Shown one piece after another: positions 11,608 to 19,546 of a stretch of 64,000 nt of DNA. Within the stretch, counting starts at the first letter, position 1, and each line of letters opens with the position of its first letter. Made by a program: the position numbers and the translations under genes. The notes under the pieces were generated by a model. The model saw only the letters and a list, made by a program, of their open reading frames with translations. It was not told where the DNA came from and ran no database searches. The stretch covers positions 1 to 64,000 of the forward strand of contig NZ_MAXC01000014.1 in the NCBI RefSeq assembly GCF_001693485.1, read 5' to 3'. Source of the DNA: Bradyrhizobium sp. LMTR 3 (lineage in GTDB: Bacteria; Pseudomonadota; Alphaproteobacteria; Rhizobiales; Xanthobacteraceae).

Positions 11608-12309
11608 CTAGCGCCCGCGCGAAACCCGCTCGATTTCGGCCTTGACGATCCGCTCCACCAATCCCGGCAGATTGTCATCGAGCCAGGATTTCAGCATCGG
11701 CCGCAGCATTTCCTTGACCAAATCTTCCAGCGTCCGCGCGTTATTGCTCAGCACGGTATTGGCCAGCGAATTGAAGGCAGTTTCGACCGCGGAGACGGTC
11801 GAGCGCGACAAGATCGGCTGCTGCGGTGCTTCGAACGGCGGCGGCTCGTGGGCTGGCCGCCCCCTGTGGGACTCGCTGAACTCGATGTCGTCCTCCGGCT
11901 CGATCTTGTTGAAGGAGGCTTTCGGTGGCGGTGGCGCCGGATCCGGCAGCGCCATCTCGTCGGTGAGTTCGAACACGTCGGCTTCCGGCTGCGGCGCCGG
12001 CCTGATATCGGCCTCGGGCGTTGCCGCGTCGAGGCTCGCCAGCATCGCGTCGATGTCGTCCTGGCTGTTGCTGGCGACCGGTTCAGGCGCGGGTGCAGGC
12101 GGCGGCGGGGCCGGCGCAGGCTTCGGAGCAGCCGGCTTGGGAGCAATGGCCGACGGCGGGATGTCCTTCATCACCGGTTTCGGTGGCGGCGCCGCGGCGG
12201 CCTCCGGCTTGGCAGCGGCAGGCTTTGCCTCGTCGTCGGCAATGATGCGACGGATCGACGCCAGAATCTCCTCCATCGAGGGCTCTTGGACCTTTGCAGG
12301 CTGCGTCAT
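11608..12309 (-). CDS. popZ: PopZ-like polar organising protein (DUF2497)
   Basis: This 233-residue protein has the PopZ layout: a conserved N-terminal helix (EPSMEEILASIRRIIADD), a long Pro/Ala/Glu-rich disordered spacer (residues about 30-150), and a C-terminal helical assembly region ending LVKEMLRPMLKSWLDDNLPG / VERIVKAEIERVSRG. In Caulobacter PopZ anchors the chromosome partition complex at the pole. The start MTQPAKVQEPS follows GGAGTCGGAG; a TTG four codons earlier is less likely. It sits between valS and tolC, a gene order I associate with Bradyrhizobiaceae. The spacer is low-complexity, so its length is expected to vary. Confidence 0.9.
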   Translation of the reverse strand: MTQPAKVQEPSMEEILASIRRIIADDEAKPAAAKPEAAAAPPPKPVMKDIPPSAIAPKPAAPKPAPAPPPPAPAPEPVASNSQDDIDAMLASLDAATPEADIRPAPQPEADVFELTDEMALPDPAPPPPKASFNKIEPEDDIEFSESHRGRPAHEPPPFEAPQQPILSRSTVSAVETAFNSLANTVLSNNARTLEDLVKEMLRPMLKSWLDDNLPGLVERIVKAEIERVSRGR

Positions 12310-12563
12310 CTCCGACTCCAAATCGAAACCATTTTACACCAAAGCCAAGAGGGAATTGCCGGTTCCGGAAATGCAGGCCGGGATTTTCATCGCACAAGCC
12401 TGACTTGTCCCCAGATCAAGCCCGCCCGCGGCATCGCGCGGGAGGTCTGCTCCCCTCAAAATACGACCCGGCGCGCGTCCGTGAGATGCAAAGACGCTGG
12501 CCGCGAATCGCTCAGCTCGCCCCGGAAACGGTACGTCATGGCCGTAAATGATTGCAAGCAAAG

Positions 12564-12588
12564 CGCCCGGCGCTTGAGGCGCCGGGCG
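12564..12588 (-). terminator. Strong hairpin downstream of the tolC-family gene
   Basis: A 10-bp perfect GC-rich stem (CGCCCGGCGC / GCGCCGGGCG) with a five-base loop, 40 bp beyond the stop of the outer-membrane efflux gene. On the minus strand it is followed by a T-containing but not uniform tract. It is probably an intrinsic terminator. The rest of 12310-12627 shows no gene. Confidence 0.6.
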
Positions 12589-12627
12589 ATGATATTCGTC
12601 CCGTGTTGCGCGGGATTTACGCAGACG

Positions 12628-14052
12628 TCAGCGGCCGTCGGGTGTACGAACGCCGGCCCAGCTATCGCGTACCTGATGATAGTGCACGCTCGGGTCATAA
12701 ACCGTCGTGGGCAGGTTAAGCACCTGCGGCGACAGACGCCCGATCGTGTTCAGCACGGAGTATGACGCCACCACGCGGTCATGCTGCGCAGTGACCAGCG
12801 CAACGCGCGCGTTCACCAGCGCCTGCTGCGCGTTCAGCACGTCCAGCGTGGTGCGCTGTCCGGCCTTGGCTTCCTCACGCACGCCGTTCAGCGCGATCTC
12901 GGACGCCTGCACCTGCGCCTGGGCGGAAGCCACCTGCGCCTTGCCGGCGACGAGCTGCCCCCATGCCGTGACTACGTTGGCGCGGGTCTGATCCCGAGTC
13001 TGATCGAGCACGAGACGTTGTTGCGCCGCCGTTTCCTTGGACTGGCGGATCAGCGAATATTCTGCGCCGCCCTGATAGATCGGCACCGAGAGCTGCGTAG
13101 TCACGGATGCGCCGAACGAGCGGTACTGGATCAGGCTCTGCTCATAGGCCTGCTGCACCGAGGCCTGCACCGTGACCGTCGGCAGCAGCGCGCCTTCGGC
13201 AACCTTCACCTGGAGGTAGCTGACATCGATGCCGAACATCGCCGCGGTGACGTTCGGGTTTTGGATCAAGCCAAGCTCGACGGCGGCCGGCAATGTCGAC
13301 GGCAGGAAGCGGTCGACCGGCGAGCCCGGCGCAAGCGCTTGCGGCTCGTTGCCGATGATGCGGCGGAAGTTCGAGCGCGTCGTCGTCAGATTGGCTTCGG
13401 CGGTCAGGAGCTGCGTCTTGCCGGCGGCGAGCTGCGCTTCCGACTGCGCGACGTCGGTGCGGGTGACTTCGCCGACATTGAAGCGGTCGCGCGTCTGTTT
13501 CAGCGTCTGCTCGAGCACGCGAACGTTGCTCTTCTGCACCTCGACGATCGCGGAATCGCGCAGATAGTCCATGTAGATCGTCGCGGCACTGAGCAACACG
13601 GTTTGCTCGAGTGCGCGCAGCGCTTCGCGTGCGCCGGAGACCTGGCCCTCCGCGGCCCTGGTCCTGTTCGCGGTCTGCTGGCCGTTAAAGAGCGTCTGCG
13701 TGACGGTCCCACCGATGCTGCGCGGCGAATTGGCGCCGACAATAGGGGTTCTCACGAGATTGTCCGGGGTGCCGCCCTGCGTGCTCAGCGTATCCGTATA
13801 TTGGACGCCCGCGCTTGCGGTGACCGCAACCCTGGGACGATAGCCCGACAGCGCCTGCGGCACGTTCTCGTCGGTCACGCGCACCTGCGCGCGCTGCGCG
13901 TTGAGCTGCGGATTGTTCTGATAGGCGCGCACCAGCGCTGCCTCAATTGTGTCGGCCAAGACGGGCGTCGAGCCCATACATACTAATAGAAGGGCCGAAG
14001 CCGCGGCCCCGGCAAATGCCTTCACCCCACGCATCCCAAGCAATCCAATCAT
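12628..14052 (-). CDS. TolC-family outer-membrane efflux protein
   Basis: A 474-residue type I secretion/efflux outer-membrane channel. The start MIGLLGMRGVKAFAG gives a normal Sec signal peptide ending near STPVLA before DTIEAALVRAYQNNPQLNAQ, the usual mature N-terminus; 54 upstream in-frame codons lack homology. Two repeated helical OEP halves are visible (DNLVRTPIVGANSPRSIGG...; KAGQRTTLDVLNAQQALVNA near the end). It would form a trimeric duct working with ABC or RND exporters, and could serve the RTX glycosidase, though no ABC/adaptor partner is nearby. It lies between popZ and the isoaspartate methyltransferase gene. Confidence 0.92.
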   Translation of the reverse strand: MIGLLGMRGVKAFAGAAASALLLVCMGSTPVLADTIEAALVRAYQNNPQLNAQRAQVRVTDENVPQALSGYRPRVAVTASAGVQYTDTLSTQGGTPDNLVRTPIVGANSPRSIGGTVTQTLFNGQQTANRTRAAEGQVSGAREALRALEQTVLLSAATIYMDYLRDSAIVEVQKSNVRVLEQTLKQTRDRFNVGEVTRTDVAQSEAQLAAGKTQLLTAEANLTTTRSNFRRIIGNEPQALAPGSPVDRFLPSTLPAAVELGLIQNPNVTAAMFGIDVSYLQVKVAEGALLPTVTVQASVQQAYEQSLIQYRSFGASVTTQLSVPIYQGGAEYSLIRQSKETAAQQRLVLDQTRDQTRANVVTAWGQLVAGKAQVASAQAQVQASEIALNGVREEAKAGQRTTLDVLNAQQALVNARVALVTAQHDRVVASYSVLNTIGRLSPQVLNLPTTVYDPSVHYHQVRDSWAGVRTPDGR

Positions 14053-14108
14053 TTTTGAACGCCCGGCCCATGAACATGATCGCACACGATCATTAACCGA
14101 ACGTCGCT

Positions 14109-14121
14109 TCACTTGAAGTGA
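14109..14121. promoter_or_regulatory. 13-bp palindrome upstream of the tolC-family gene
   Basis: TCACTTGAAGTGA is a perfect palindrome around a single central base, 57 bp before the TolC-family start. The position suits an operator, but no matching regulator is adjacent and chance occurrence is possible. Confidence 0.3.
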
Positions 14122-14283
14122 GTCCCGGCTCACCTTATTCCGCACGTAGGCCGGACGGAACACCCCCACGAGCAAACCGCCGACGAAACTCTTCACGTGG
14201 GGCAATCGGGCCACACTTCTGATTTCGAAGAGGATTTAGCTGGCCGCCGCGGGCGATTATTGGGCGTGGGAAGGGCTGAAAGG

Positions 14284-14949
14284 CTAGAAAACGAAGGCCG
14301 GAACAAGTTCCATGCCGGGCAGCACGGGGGCAGCGGCATCGAACAGCGTCCGGTGACCGAAATCGCCGTGCGAACAGGTCACCATGGTGGCCCGCGCCGG
14401 CTGCGACTTTGCAAAAACGCCTACCAATCGGCCACCATTCCGGAGTTGCCCGTACAGCCGTTCCGGCACGATCTCGGTTGCGCCGTTCAGCACGATGACA
14501 TCATAAGGTGCGTTCGCCGGGTCACCATCGGCAGGCGCCGCGGTCCGAACTGTCACGTTTCCACAGCCATTGGCGGCCAGAATCGCCTGTGCCCTCGCCG
14601 CCAGCGCCGAATCGCTCTCCGTCGCGGTCACTTGGGTCGCGAATCGCGCGATCACGGCAGCGGCGTAGCCGGTGGCGCAGCCGACTACGAGGACGCGATC
14701 GGTCGCCCTGATCTCGGCCGCCTGCAGCATCTTCGCCAGTACTGCCGGCTTGATCAGGAAGCGCTTGGCCGAGCCCCCTTCGCTGACGTCGAGATCGAGA
14801 TCCAGATAAGCCAGCGCCTGCTTGTTTTCGGGAACGAAGGCCTCGCGCGGCACCGCCAGCATGGCATCGATAATTCGGATATCGGTCACGTCGCTCGGAC
14901 GCACCTGACCATCGACCATTTTCTGGCGCGGGGTCGCAAAACCGGACAT
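14284..14949 (-). CDS. Protein-L-isoaspartate O-methyltransferase-family protein
   Basis: A 221-residue SAM-dependent methyltransferase of the PCMT family, which repairs isoaspartyl residues. The start MSGFATPRQKMVDGQVRPSDV matches the shorter alphaproteobacterial branch usually found next to tolC. Motif I appears as VLVVGCATGYAAAVIA, and the conserved N-terminal AMLAVPREAFVPE segment is present. The protein is complete. The branch next to tolC differs from canonical Pcm, so the true substrate may differ. It is transcribed towards tolC with a 231-bp gap. Confidence 0.85.
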   Translation of the reverse strand: MSGFATPRQKMVDGQVRPSDVTDIRIIDAMLAVPREAFVPENKQALAYLDLDLDVSEGGSAKRFLIKPAVLAKMLQAAEIRATDRVLVVGCATGYAAAVIARFATQVTATESDSALAARAQAILAANGCGNVTVRTAAPADGDPANAPYDVIVLNGATEIVPERLYGQLRNGGRLVGVFAKSQPARATMVTCSHGDFGHRTLFDAAAPVLPGMELVPAFVF

Positions 14950-15092
14950 AGGCGAAGACCTTGAAAGCATGCGGCGTTGCCGCCGGGGAGCTGAAACCGG
15001 GCCATCTTTGGTACAAGCTCCGGCAAAACGCAACATGCGGGCGCCTGTTGCGAGCCCACCGCCGCCGGTGCAGGAAAAGCCGCTGCTCTCGC

Positions 15093-15272
15093 CTACTCTA
15101 TCGGGACGGCTAATCGAGCGATCAGCCGCGCCACCTCGTCCAGATGTTCGTTGTCATGTTCTTCGACGGCTTGCGCGAGCCGATGCAGGCATTCGTCGTC
15201 GCTCATGGCGGGAATGTCGCTCGGAACGATCGGAGGTGCCGCACGCGTCAGTTCGGTCACTTTGGCTGGCAT
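15093..15272 (-). CDS. Small hypothetical protein (59 aa)
   Basis: The ORF from ATG at 15272 encodes MPAKVTELTRAAPPIVPSDI..., rich in acidic and helical residues (HRLAQAVEEHDNEHLDEVAR). A GGAG Shine-Dalgarno lies about eight bases upstream. The longer in-frame extension to 15419 has no support. No domain is recognised, no signal peptide or membrane segment is seen, and the protein is probably a cytosolic helical microprotein. The region 15273-15543 holds no other gene. Confidence 0.6.
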   Translation of the reverse strand: MPAKVTELTRAAPPIVPSDIPAMSDDECLHRLAQAVEEHDNEHLDEVARLIARLAVPIE

Positions 15273-15543
15273 CGAATCAGCTCCCGTGAAACCCGGCACC
15301 ACGGAGGCTCCGGGCCAATTGAGTCGAATTGGCGGCCCGATCCAGGACCCCCATAGATGACGCAATTGCCTGCGCCCGGTTCCGTCCGCCGTCTGCCCCG
15401 GGGACGAAAGCAGCCACAAACCGTTGTAGTGCGGGGACTTTCCGGCGCTGCTTCAAGCAAATGCGCAGTCTGTGATTTGGTCCTTTGCAAGCCCGAAAGG
15501 CTTTGTTATACGCTGCCCGCTCGCGAACCTTTGTTTCGCCTAT

Positions 15544-15618
15544 TCCTCGGTAGCTCAGCGGTAGAGCATTCGACTGTTAATCGAATGGTCGCTGGTTCGA
15601 ATCCAGCCCGGGGAGCCA
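15544..15618 (+). tRNA. tRNA-Asn (GTT)
   Basis: The acceptor stem TCCTCGG pairs with CCGGGGA (one T-G pair). The anticodon loop CTGTTAA carries GTT, the T-arm contains GGTTCGAATCC, and an encoded CCA closes the gene. The 3' end overlaps the 19-bp repeat that flanks the downstream accessory region. Confidence 0.97.
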
Positions 15619-15619
15619 A
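15601..15619 (+). repeat. att-like direct repeat, tRNA-Asn copy
   Basis: ATCCAGCCCGGGGAGCCAA is the 3' end of the tRNA-Asn gene plus one base. The same 19 bases recur exactly at 19236-19254. Tyrosine integrases typically recombine into tRNA 3' ends and leave this duplication, so this is a probable attachment site. Confidence 0.8.
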
Positions 15620-15944
15620 TCGGCCTATTTTTCCGTATCCGCCGTCCGCCTCCATCCCAAATACCCGAGAAACCCTTTAATTCGCAGGGGTTCGGGGCCG
15701 GATAGCCAACAGGGCCAACGTCCGGCGCAGGCGGCGTTTGCGGCCTGCCGTCTCGGTCACGTAGCGGAACCGTGATCCAGATCAAGATCGGCGCTTGACA
15801 GCCGCCCAAGGAATTCGAGCAATAAGTTGCTCAACCCGCTTTCTGGGCCGGACGCTTCGCGGCTGGGTCCCGCGCTTGTGTACGGTCGGCCGCCGCGATG
15901 CCGACCCGGCCGCTTGCTGCTCGGTGATCTGGAGCATGTCACCA
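15619..15944. other. Left end of the putative element, no gene
   Basis: The 326 bases between the tRNA and the first gene contain no integrase frame that I can recognise. Short antisense frames show no domain signatures. A weak GGAG for the next gene lies at 15931-15934. Confidence 0.4.
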
Positions 15945-16523
15945 ATGAAACGCTGTCGCGCTGCTTTCGCAATCGCCGCCAGCTTGTTCGCACCAGTTGC
16001 GCAGGCCAATGATGCGTTGGAAGCCAAGGTGCGGGCCTACGTTCCGGTCGTCTCCCTCGCCAAAGTATGTGACATCAGGATCAATGACGCCACCTTGGAT
16101 GACCACCGCGCCATGCATGAAGCGGTGAAATCCGACCCGAACGCCAACAAACTTGCCTATCGCCTCCATTATGAAACGCAGACGGCCTACATCAAGGCCC
16201 GCGACGGAGGTCAACGGGCCACCTTCTGCAAGGACTTCATCGCAGCCAACAGCCAATACGCCAAGGCGCGCTTCACCGCCGTGGTCGAGGACCACATGAG
16301 CGACGTCAGCACTAGTGTGCAGAAAGCGATTGCCCACAACGTCTGCGGTGCGCCCCCCGTCAAGCTGTCCAAGGCCGACTGGAAACCGTACGCGCAAATC
16401 AAAAAGATGCTTCAGATCGCGCAGAAGTTGGCCAAGGAAAACGCCGAGACGAACGGCTGGAACATCACCGAGGAAACGACGGCGGTCACGGAACAGTTCT
16501 GCGCGGCGGTAAAAACCCGATGA
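15945..16523 (+). CDS. Exported hypothetical protein
   Basis: A 192-residue protein starting MKRCRAAFAIAASLFAPVA with a clear Sec signal, cleaved near VAQA-NDAL. The ATG at 15945 sits ten bases after GGAG; an ATG at 15936 is too close to it. The mature part is mostly helical and has four cysteines (AKVCDIR, TFCKDF, HNVCGAPP, EQFCAAV) that could form two disulfides in the periplasm. No family is recognised. It is the first gene inside the tRNA-Asn-flanked segment and converges on the HNH-like gene. Confidence 0.7.
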   Translation: MKRCRAAFAIAASLFAPVAQANDALEAKVRAYVPVVSLAKVCDIRINDATLDDHRAMHEAVKSDPNANKLAYRLHYETQTAYIKARDGGQRATFCKDFIAANSQYAKARFTAVVEDHMSDVSTSVQKAIAHNVCGAPPVKLSKADWKPYAQIKKMLQIAQKLAKENAETNGWNITEETTAVTEQFCAAVKTR

Positions 16524-16568
16524 GCATCACCGCCGCCAAAGTCCGAGTCCCGCTGATGCGTCTTTGCG

Positions 16569-16591
16569 CGGCCCCGGTGGTCCCGGGGCCG
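16569..16591. terminator. Hairpin between convergent genes
   Basis: A nine-base perfect stem CGGCCCCGG / CCGGGGCCG with a five-base loop, about 45 bp past the exported-protein gene and 52 bp past the end of the opposing HNH-like gene. There is no T-tract, so termination is inferred from position and stability. Confidence 0.5.
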
Positions 16592-16643
16592 AGTGCCCAG
16601 TCCGCTGTCTGCATCGTTGTCGTCTCCCATCGACATCAGGGGG

Positions 16644-17447
16644 TCATTGTGCATCGCGCGTCGTTAGGAAATCCCCCGGGGAGAAAATCCTGACCTCTGG
16701 GTGAGAGTTGAGATAGATCGCTCGATCTCGTGCGACAACTCCGGCGACGGCGAAGGACTGGTTGAACGATGTGTAGTACAGCATATGCTCTTGCTCTACG
16801 GGTGACGTGGCATACTCGAATTGGTCGGCGACGCTCTTTGTGCCCTGCTGAAGAGTGAGGCGGGTTGGCAGCATCGTGAAGAGCGACTCCGGTATCTCAC
16901 CATTGAGCGCCTGTACGTTAGAGAACCACATCACCTGGACGCCTCCACCGTTTGGTACCCAGCTTCCGGTGACTTCCTGGTGCAACGCGAATCCGAGTTT
17001 GGCAGCGAACGTCAGAACGTGATGGTTCAACAGCGGACCGTCTGCGCGGAGTGGATGACCGTCACGAGGAATGTTCCTCCGTTTGCGAGCTAGTTTTTCC
17101 GCCGCGCGGCCCATGTACATCTCATGGAGAACTGCGGGCATGTTGTTGCTGACCGCCCTGTATAATCTCACGACGTCATCCCGAGCAGTGTCCGTTTCAA
17201 CATTAGACCAGCTTCGCGCGAGCATCGCGGCGATCAAATCGGTATGACGGGTGTTGTAATTGCAGGCTTTGCAAGCTGGAAATTCTAGTCCTTTCGGGCG
17301 ATGCTTTCCCACAAATACGATTTTCGGTGGCATGTGTTCGACGGTCGTCGCGACGTTCGCGCCAGCGCAATAAATGCAACCTGGCGCACCGGCGAGCATT
17401 GCCGCGAGCGTCTGTCGCTTTATTCGAGCTTGTCCCACGATTGGCAC
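16644..17447 (-). CDS. HNH-endonuclease-like protein
   Basis: A 267-residue protein. The N-terminal third has CIYC (C24, C27), VEHMPPK (H38) and CKAC (C59, C62), the zinc ribbon plus His arrangement of HNH-type nucleases, followed by CNYNTRHTD. The rest is an unrecognised alpha/beta region. The first codon is GTG at 17447; a second GTG at 17438 has better spacing from the upstream GGAG, and the ATG at 17399 lacks a ribosome site. Several such Cys2-His-Cys2 proteins belong to mobile or defence islands. This one lies in the tRNA-Asn-flanked segment next to the AbiV pair. Catalysis is inferred only from the motif. Confidence 0.65.
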   Translation of the reverse strand: MPIVGQARIKRQTLAAMLAGAPGCIYCAGANVATTVEHMPPKIVFVGKHRPKGLEFPACKACNYNTRHTDLIAAMLARSWSNVETDTARDDVVRLYRAVSNNMPAVLHEMYMGRAAEKLARKRRNIPRDGHPLRADGPLLNHHVLTFAAKLGFALHQEVTGSWVPNGGGVQVMWFSNVQALNGEIPESLFTMLPTRLTLQQGTKSVADQFEYATSPVEQEHMLYYTSFNQSFAVAGVVARDRAIYLNSHPEVRIFSPGDFLTTRDAQ

Positions 17448-17492
17448 TCCGGCGATTCGAGGGTGGTAGTTTAGCTGACAACCTGATATTTT

Positions 17493-17688
17493 TTACCTTG
17501 TTCTTCGCGATGAAATCTTGGGTTGAACCCCATGATGGATTGCCTTCAGGATCGCCATCTGCGCCAGCATCATGATCCGCCGCTCTGCCGCGATGTCTTC
17601 GGAGGTAACCGACGATCTGGTCGGTTGCATCACGCAAGGTCCGCAGGCTGTGGCCTTCAACTGTTTTCGGATCGTCGAAGCGGTCCAT
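17493..17688 (-). pseudogene. Decayed small ORF with frameshift
   Basis: The minus strand from ATG 17688 reads MDRFDDPKTVEGHSLRTLRD then ATDQIVG. A shift of frame near 17610 restores a plausible continuation SEDIAAERRIMMLAQMAILK, stopping at 17493. The pattern resembles a family of short Bradyrhizobium proteins with LRTLRDA followed by a helical ALLLVAE segment, a decayed member of which also seems to lie at 20663-20968. The family assignment is by memory and the frameshift is inferred. Confidence 0.4.
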
Positions 17689-18021
17689 CCTTAGTGGTCG
17701 GAATACGCTACTCCCTCTTAGGTCAAGAAACGGCTCTTGACGGTCGACGGCACAGTGCCTCCCCCCTCCCAATGAGGGCAAAAACGATTTGGCCGCACAA
17801 GGTGATTGTATCGTTTGCAGCCGCATTTAGCTCTGCATCCGCCAAGCGCGCCGTTCCGTGAAAACTTCAAGATCGAGGCCTACGAACAGATGTGGTCGGC
17901 GGCGACGCCGCTCTGAAACGGCCGGCACACATCATCGCCTTGATCGAATACGTCAGTGTCGGTGTCGGAGCCGACGCGCCGCTCCATCCGGCACAGGCCT
18001 GCTCAGTCATAGTCATAGGCC
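17689..18021. other. Non-coding or decayed stretch
   Basis: No intact gene. On the plus strand short open pieces such as PFRENFKIEAYEQMWSAATPL (stop near 17917), and RPAHIIALIEYVSV just beyond it in another frame, look like remains of a lost gene, but I cannot name it. Confidence 0.35.
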
Positions 18022-18165
18022 TCAGGGCGATGTTTCGTAGATCGCTCGCCCCGTGCGCATGATCCGCGCATCGTCCACGATCGCGATCGCGCGGCGCGCA
18101 ATCGTGAAGATCGCATCAACGTCAGCGTCACTGAACTGATCGGCATGCAGCGATGCATCCGTCAG
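18022..18165 (-). CDS. Possible third cistron downstream of abiV-like gene (no ATG)
   Basis: A 47-residue frame (LTDASLHADQFSDADVDAIF...RTGRAIYETSP) begins exactly at the AbiV stop through a CTGA overlap, and its codon choice looks protein-like. It has no ATG, GTG or TTG near its beginning, so it would need a CTG start or be a remnant of a C-terminal domain cut off by a stop. It is listed because its frame and position are suggestive. Confidence that it is expressed is low. Confidence 0.3.
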   Translation of the reverse strand: MTDASLHADQFSDADVDAIFTIARRAIAIVDDARIMRTGRAIYETSP

Positions 18166-18569
18166 TCGTCACGGTAAAGGCCAAGCTGCTTGGTCTTATC
18201 GAGCGCGCCGCCGTGCACCTGGGACATGAGTTGTCCTTCCCGGCTCAGCCTAAAGGCCTCCGCGACGCGTTGAATAAGCTCCTCATCCGCATCATCAACT
18301 TCAGTCCCAAACTCGCTTACCGCGAATGACGCAAGAAGCAGTGAACTGACGGCAGCCTGCTTTCTGATATGAGCACTACGCCGAACCACGGGCTTTGAGA
18401 GAGTCGCAGTGCTCCCCCAAATATCGAGGATCACTTTTCCGATTTCTTCGACGCCAAGGACGGCAAGCGCAAAGGCGCTGGCGAAGCGGGTGTGGTCGAA
18501 CAAAAGTTTTGCATCCTGCAAAAGCCGCGCAGCATTTGCGATGACCGCCGTGCGTTCGTGTGGTTCCAT
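18162..18569 (-). CDS. AbiV-family (HEPN) abortive-infection-like protein
   Basis: A 135-residue helical protein starting MEPHERTAVIANAARLLQDA. The segment NAARLLQDAKLLFDHTRFAS followed by AFALAVLGVEEIGKVILDIW matches the AbiV signature (LL-DA-LLF--RF-SA--LA-L--EEIGK). AbiV proteins are HEPN-fold and give abortive phage resistance in Lactococcus. The ATG at 18569 follows AAGGATCAGT with good spacing. It is 14 bp after a small membrane-protein gene on the same strand, so the two form an operon inside the tRNA-Asn-flanked element. The usual C-terminal half continues with RRSAHIRKQAAVSSLLLASF. The classical RxxxxH nuclease motif of HEPN RNases is not evident. Confidence 0.75.
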   Translation of the reverse strand: MEPHERTAVIANAARLLQDAKLLFDHTRFASAFALAVLGVEEIGKVILDIWGSTATLSKPVVRRSAHIRKQAAVSSLLLASFAVSEFGTEVDDADEELIQRVAEAFRLSREGQLMSQVHGGALDKTKQLGLYRDD

Positions 18570-18583
18570 ACTGATCCTTCCCG

Positions 18584-18889
18584 TCACCAGTCGTTGAGTT
18601 CGAGAATCAAATCAGAATCCGGACCCTGGTCGGGGTCTCTGCCGGTGAGCGCATTCAGTTGATCGCTCACGCCTGCTAGCCGTATCTGGATTGTCTTCAA
18701 TCGCATTTCGAGTTCGCCCACCGTCCACACGGTGACCGCGCCCAGCCAGCATATCAGCGTGTCCGTCCGACCCAGATCGAGAAGCCACGGCGCGGAGATC
18801 GCACCGATTGCCATGATCGCCATGCCAGCGCGCCGCCACGATCGCATCCGGCGATATTTTTTCAGCGCGCCCTTAAGCTCGAACTCCAT
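18584..18889 (-). CDS. Small two-helix membrane protein upstream of abiV-like gene
   Basis: A 101-residue protein, MEFELKGALKKYRRMRSWRR at the N-terminus. It has a basic cytoplasmic start, two predicted membrane helices (about residues 22-40 and 44-62), then an amphipathic helix (EMRLKTIQIRLAGVSDQLNA) and an acidic tail (DQGPDSDLILELNDW). A GGGAGG ribosome site precedes the ATG. Coupling to the AbiV gene is by a 14-bp gap. No family is recognised. By analogy with membrane effectors in defence pairs it could be the effector or anchor of the AbiV-like protein, which is inference only. Confidence 0.65.
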   Translation of the reverse strand: MEFELKGALKKYRRMRSWRRAGMAIMAIGAISAPWLLDLGRTDTLICWLGAVTVWTVGELEMRLKTIQIRLAGVSDQLNALTGRDPDQGPDSDLILELNDW

Positions 18890-19546
18890 GTCGCCCCCTC
18901 CCGAAATTTAGTCGCAACCAGCGTAGACTTGTTTGCGGGCGGGGCACGGCTTGGTTTGCCAGTATCCACAGCGGACAGGCGTCGACGCCGTAGGAAGGCG
19001 CTACAGCGCGGCGGGAGCGCCCGGCTATCCGGACCACCGGCCAGCCCGAGCCAGCGCACAGGCGGCCACGCCGGGCACAGGCTAACGGGACGCCTGCCGC
19101 GCGATCCGGGCGGCCTATCCCCGGGCAGAACATACAGAGGCCATAGAGGCCCAATTTACAGTACCGATTTACAGTATCGGCGGGCCTCGAAAAGCGGAAA
19201 CCCCTTGATTTATACGGCTTTTCCCTCCAACTGGGATCCAGCCCGGGGAGCCAAAATCATAGATTTTCAGCTATTTATAGACGAGAGGGTTGAGGCTGCT
19301 TTCTCGGGGCAACATTTTGCAAATTTTGATTTCTGAAGTTTCTTAGTTGGAGTCGTCGTTCCAACCGCGCCTCATCTGGCTTCATCTGCCGTCGCGAATA
19401 CCACACGCCGACCGCGGCGACCGGTAGCGGCGAGGAACGCCGACCCCTTTCGTGCACTGGACGCGAAAGGAGGATGCCATGGTGCGGGATCCTTGGACTT
19501 TGCGGCGGCCTTTGCGTAGTGCACCCATCGTTGAGAGTAGTCGCCG
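18890..19546. other. Right end of the element and flank, no intact gene
   Basis: The 657 bases contain GC-rich sequence at 18930-19125, a near-repeat (TTTACAGTACCG and TTTACAGTATCG, about 19155-19180), and the second att-like copy at 19236-19254. Nothing resembling an integrase or excisionase is readable. Open frames at 19275-19601 lack domain or start support. Confidence 0.45.
19236..19254 (+). repeat. att-like direct repeat, distal copy
   Basis: Exact 19-bp copy of the tRNA-Asn 3' end (ATCCAGCCCGGGGAGCCAA), 3635 bp from the tRNA copy and in the same orientation, without the rest of a tRNA. It marks the probable right boundary of an integrated element. Confidence 0.8.

Noticed and set aside
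13229..13567. Plus-strand frame inside the tolC-family gene
   Set aside because: Shadow frame; codon pattern and homology favour the minus strand.
15782..16027. Minus-strand frame at the left end of the tRNA-Asn element, considered as an integrase remnant
   Set aside because: It lacks the R...HxxR...Y residues and overlaps the signal peptide of a better-supported gene on the other strand.
17203..17826. Long minus-strand frame overlapping the start of the HNH-like gene
   Set aside because: Only the segment around 17610-17688 resembles a protein family; the remainder is out of frame with the HNH-like gene and lacks features.
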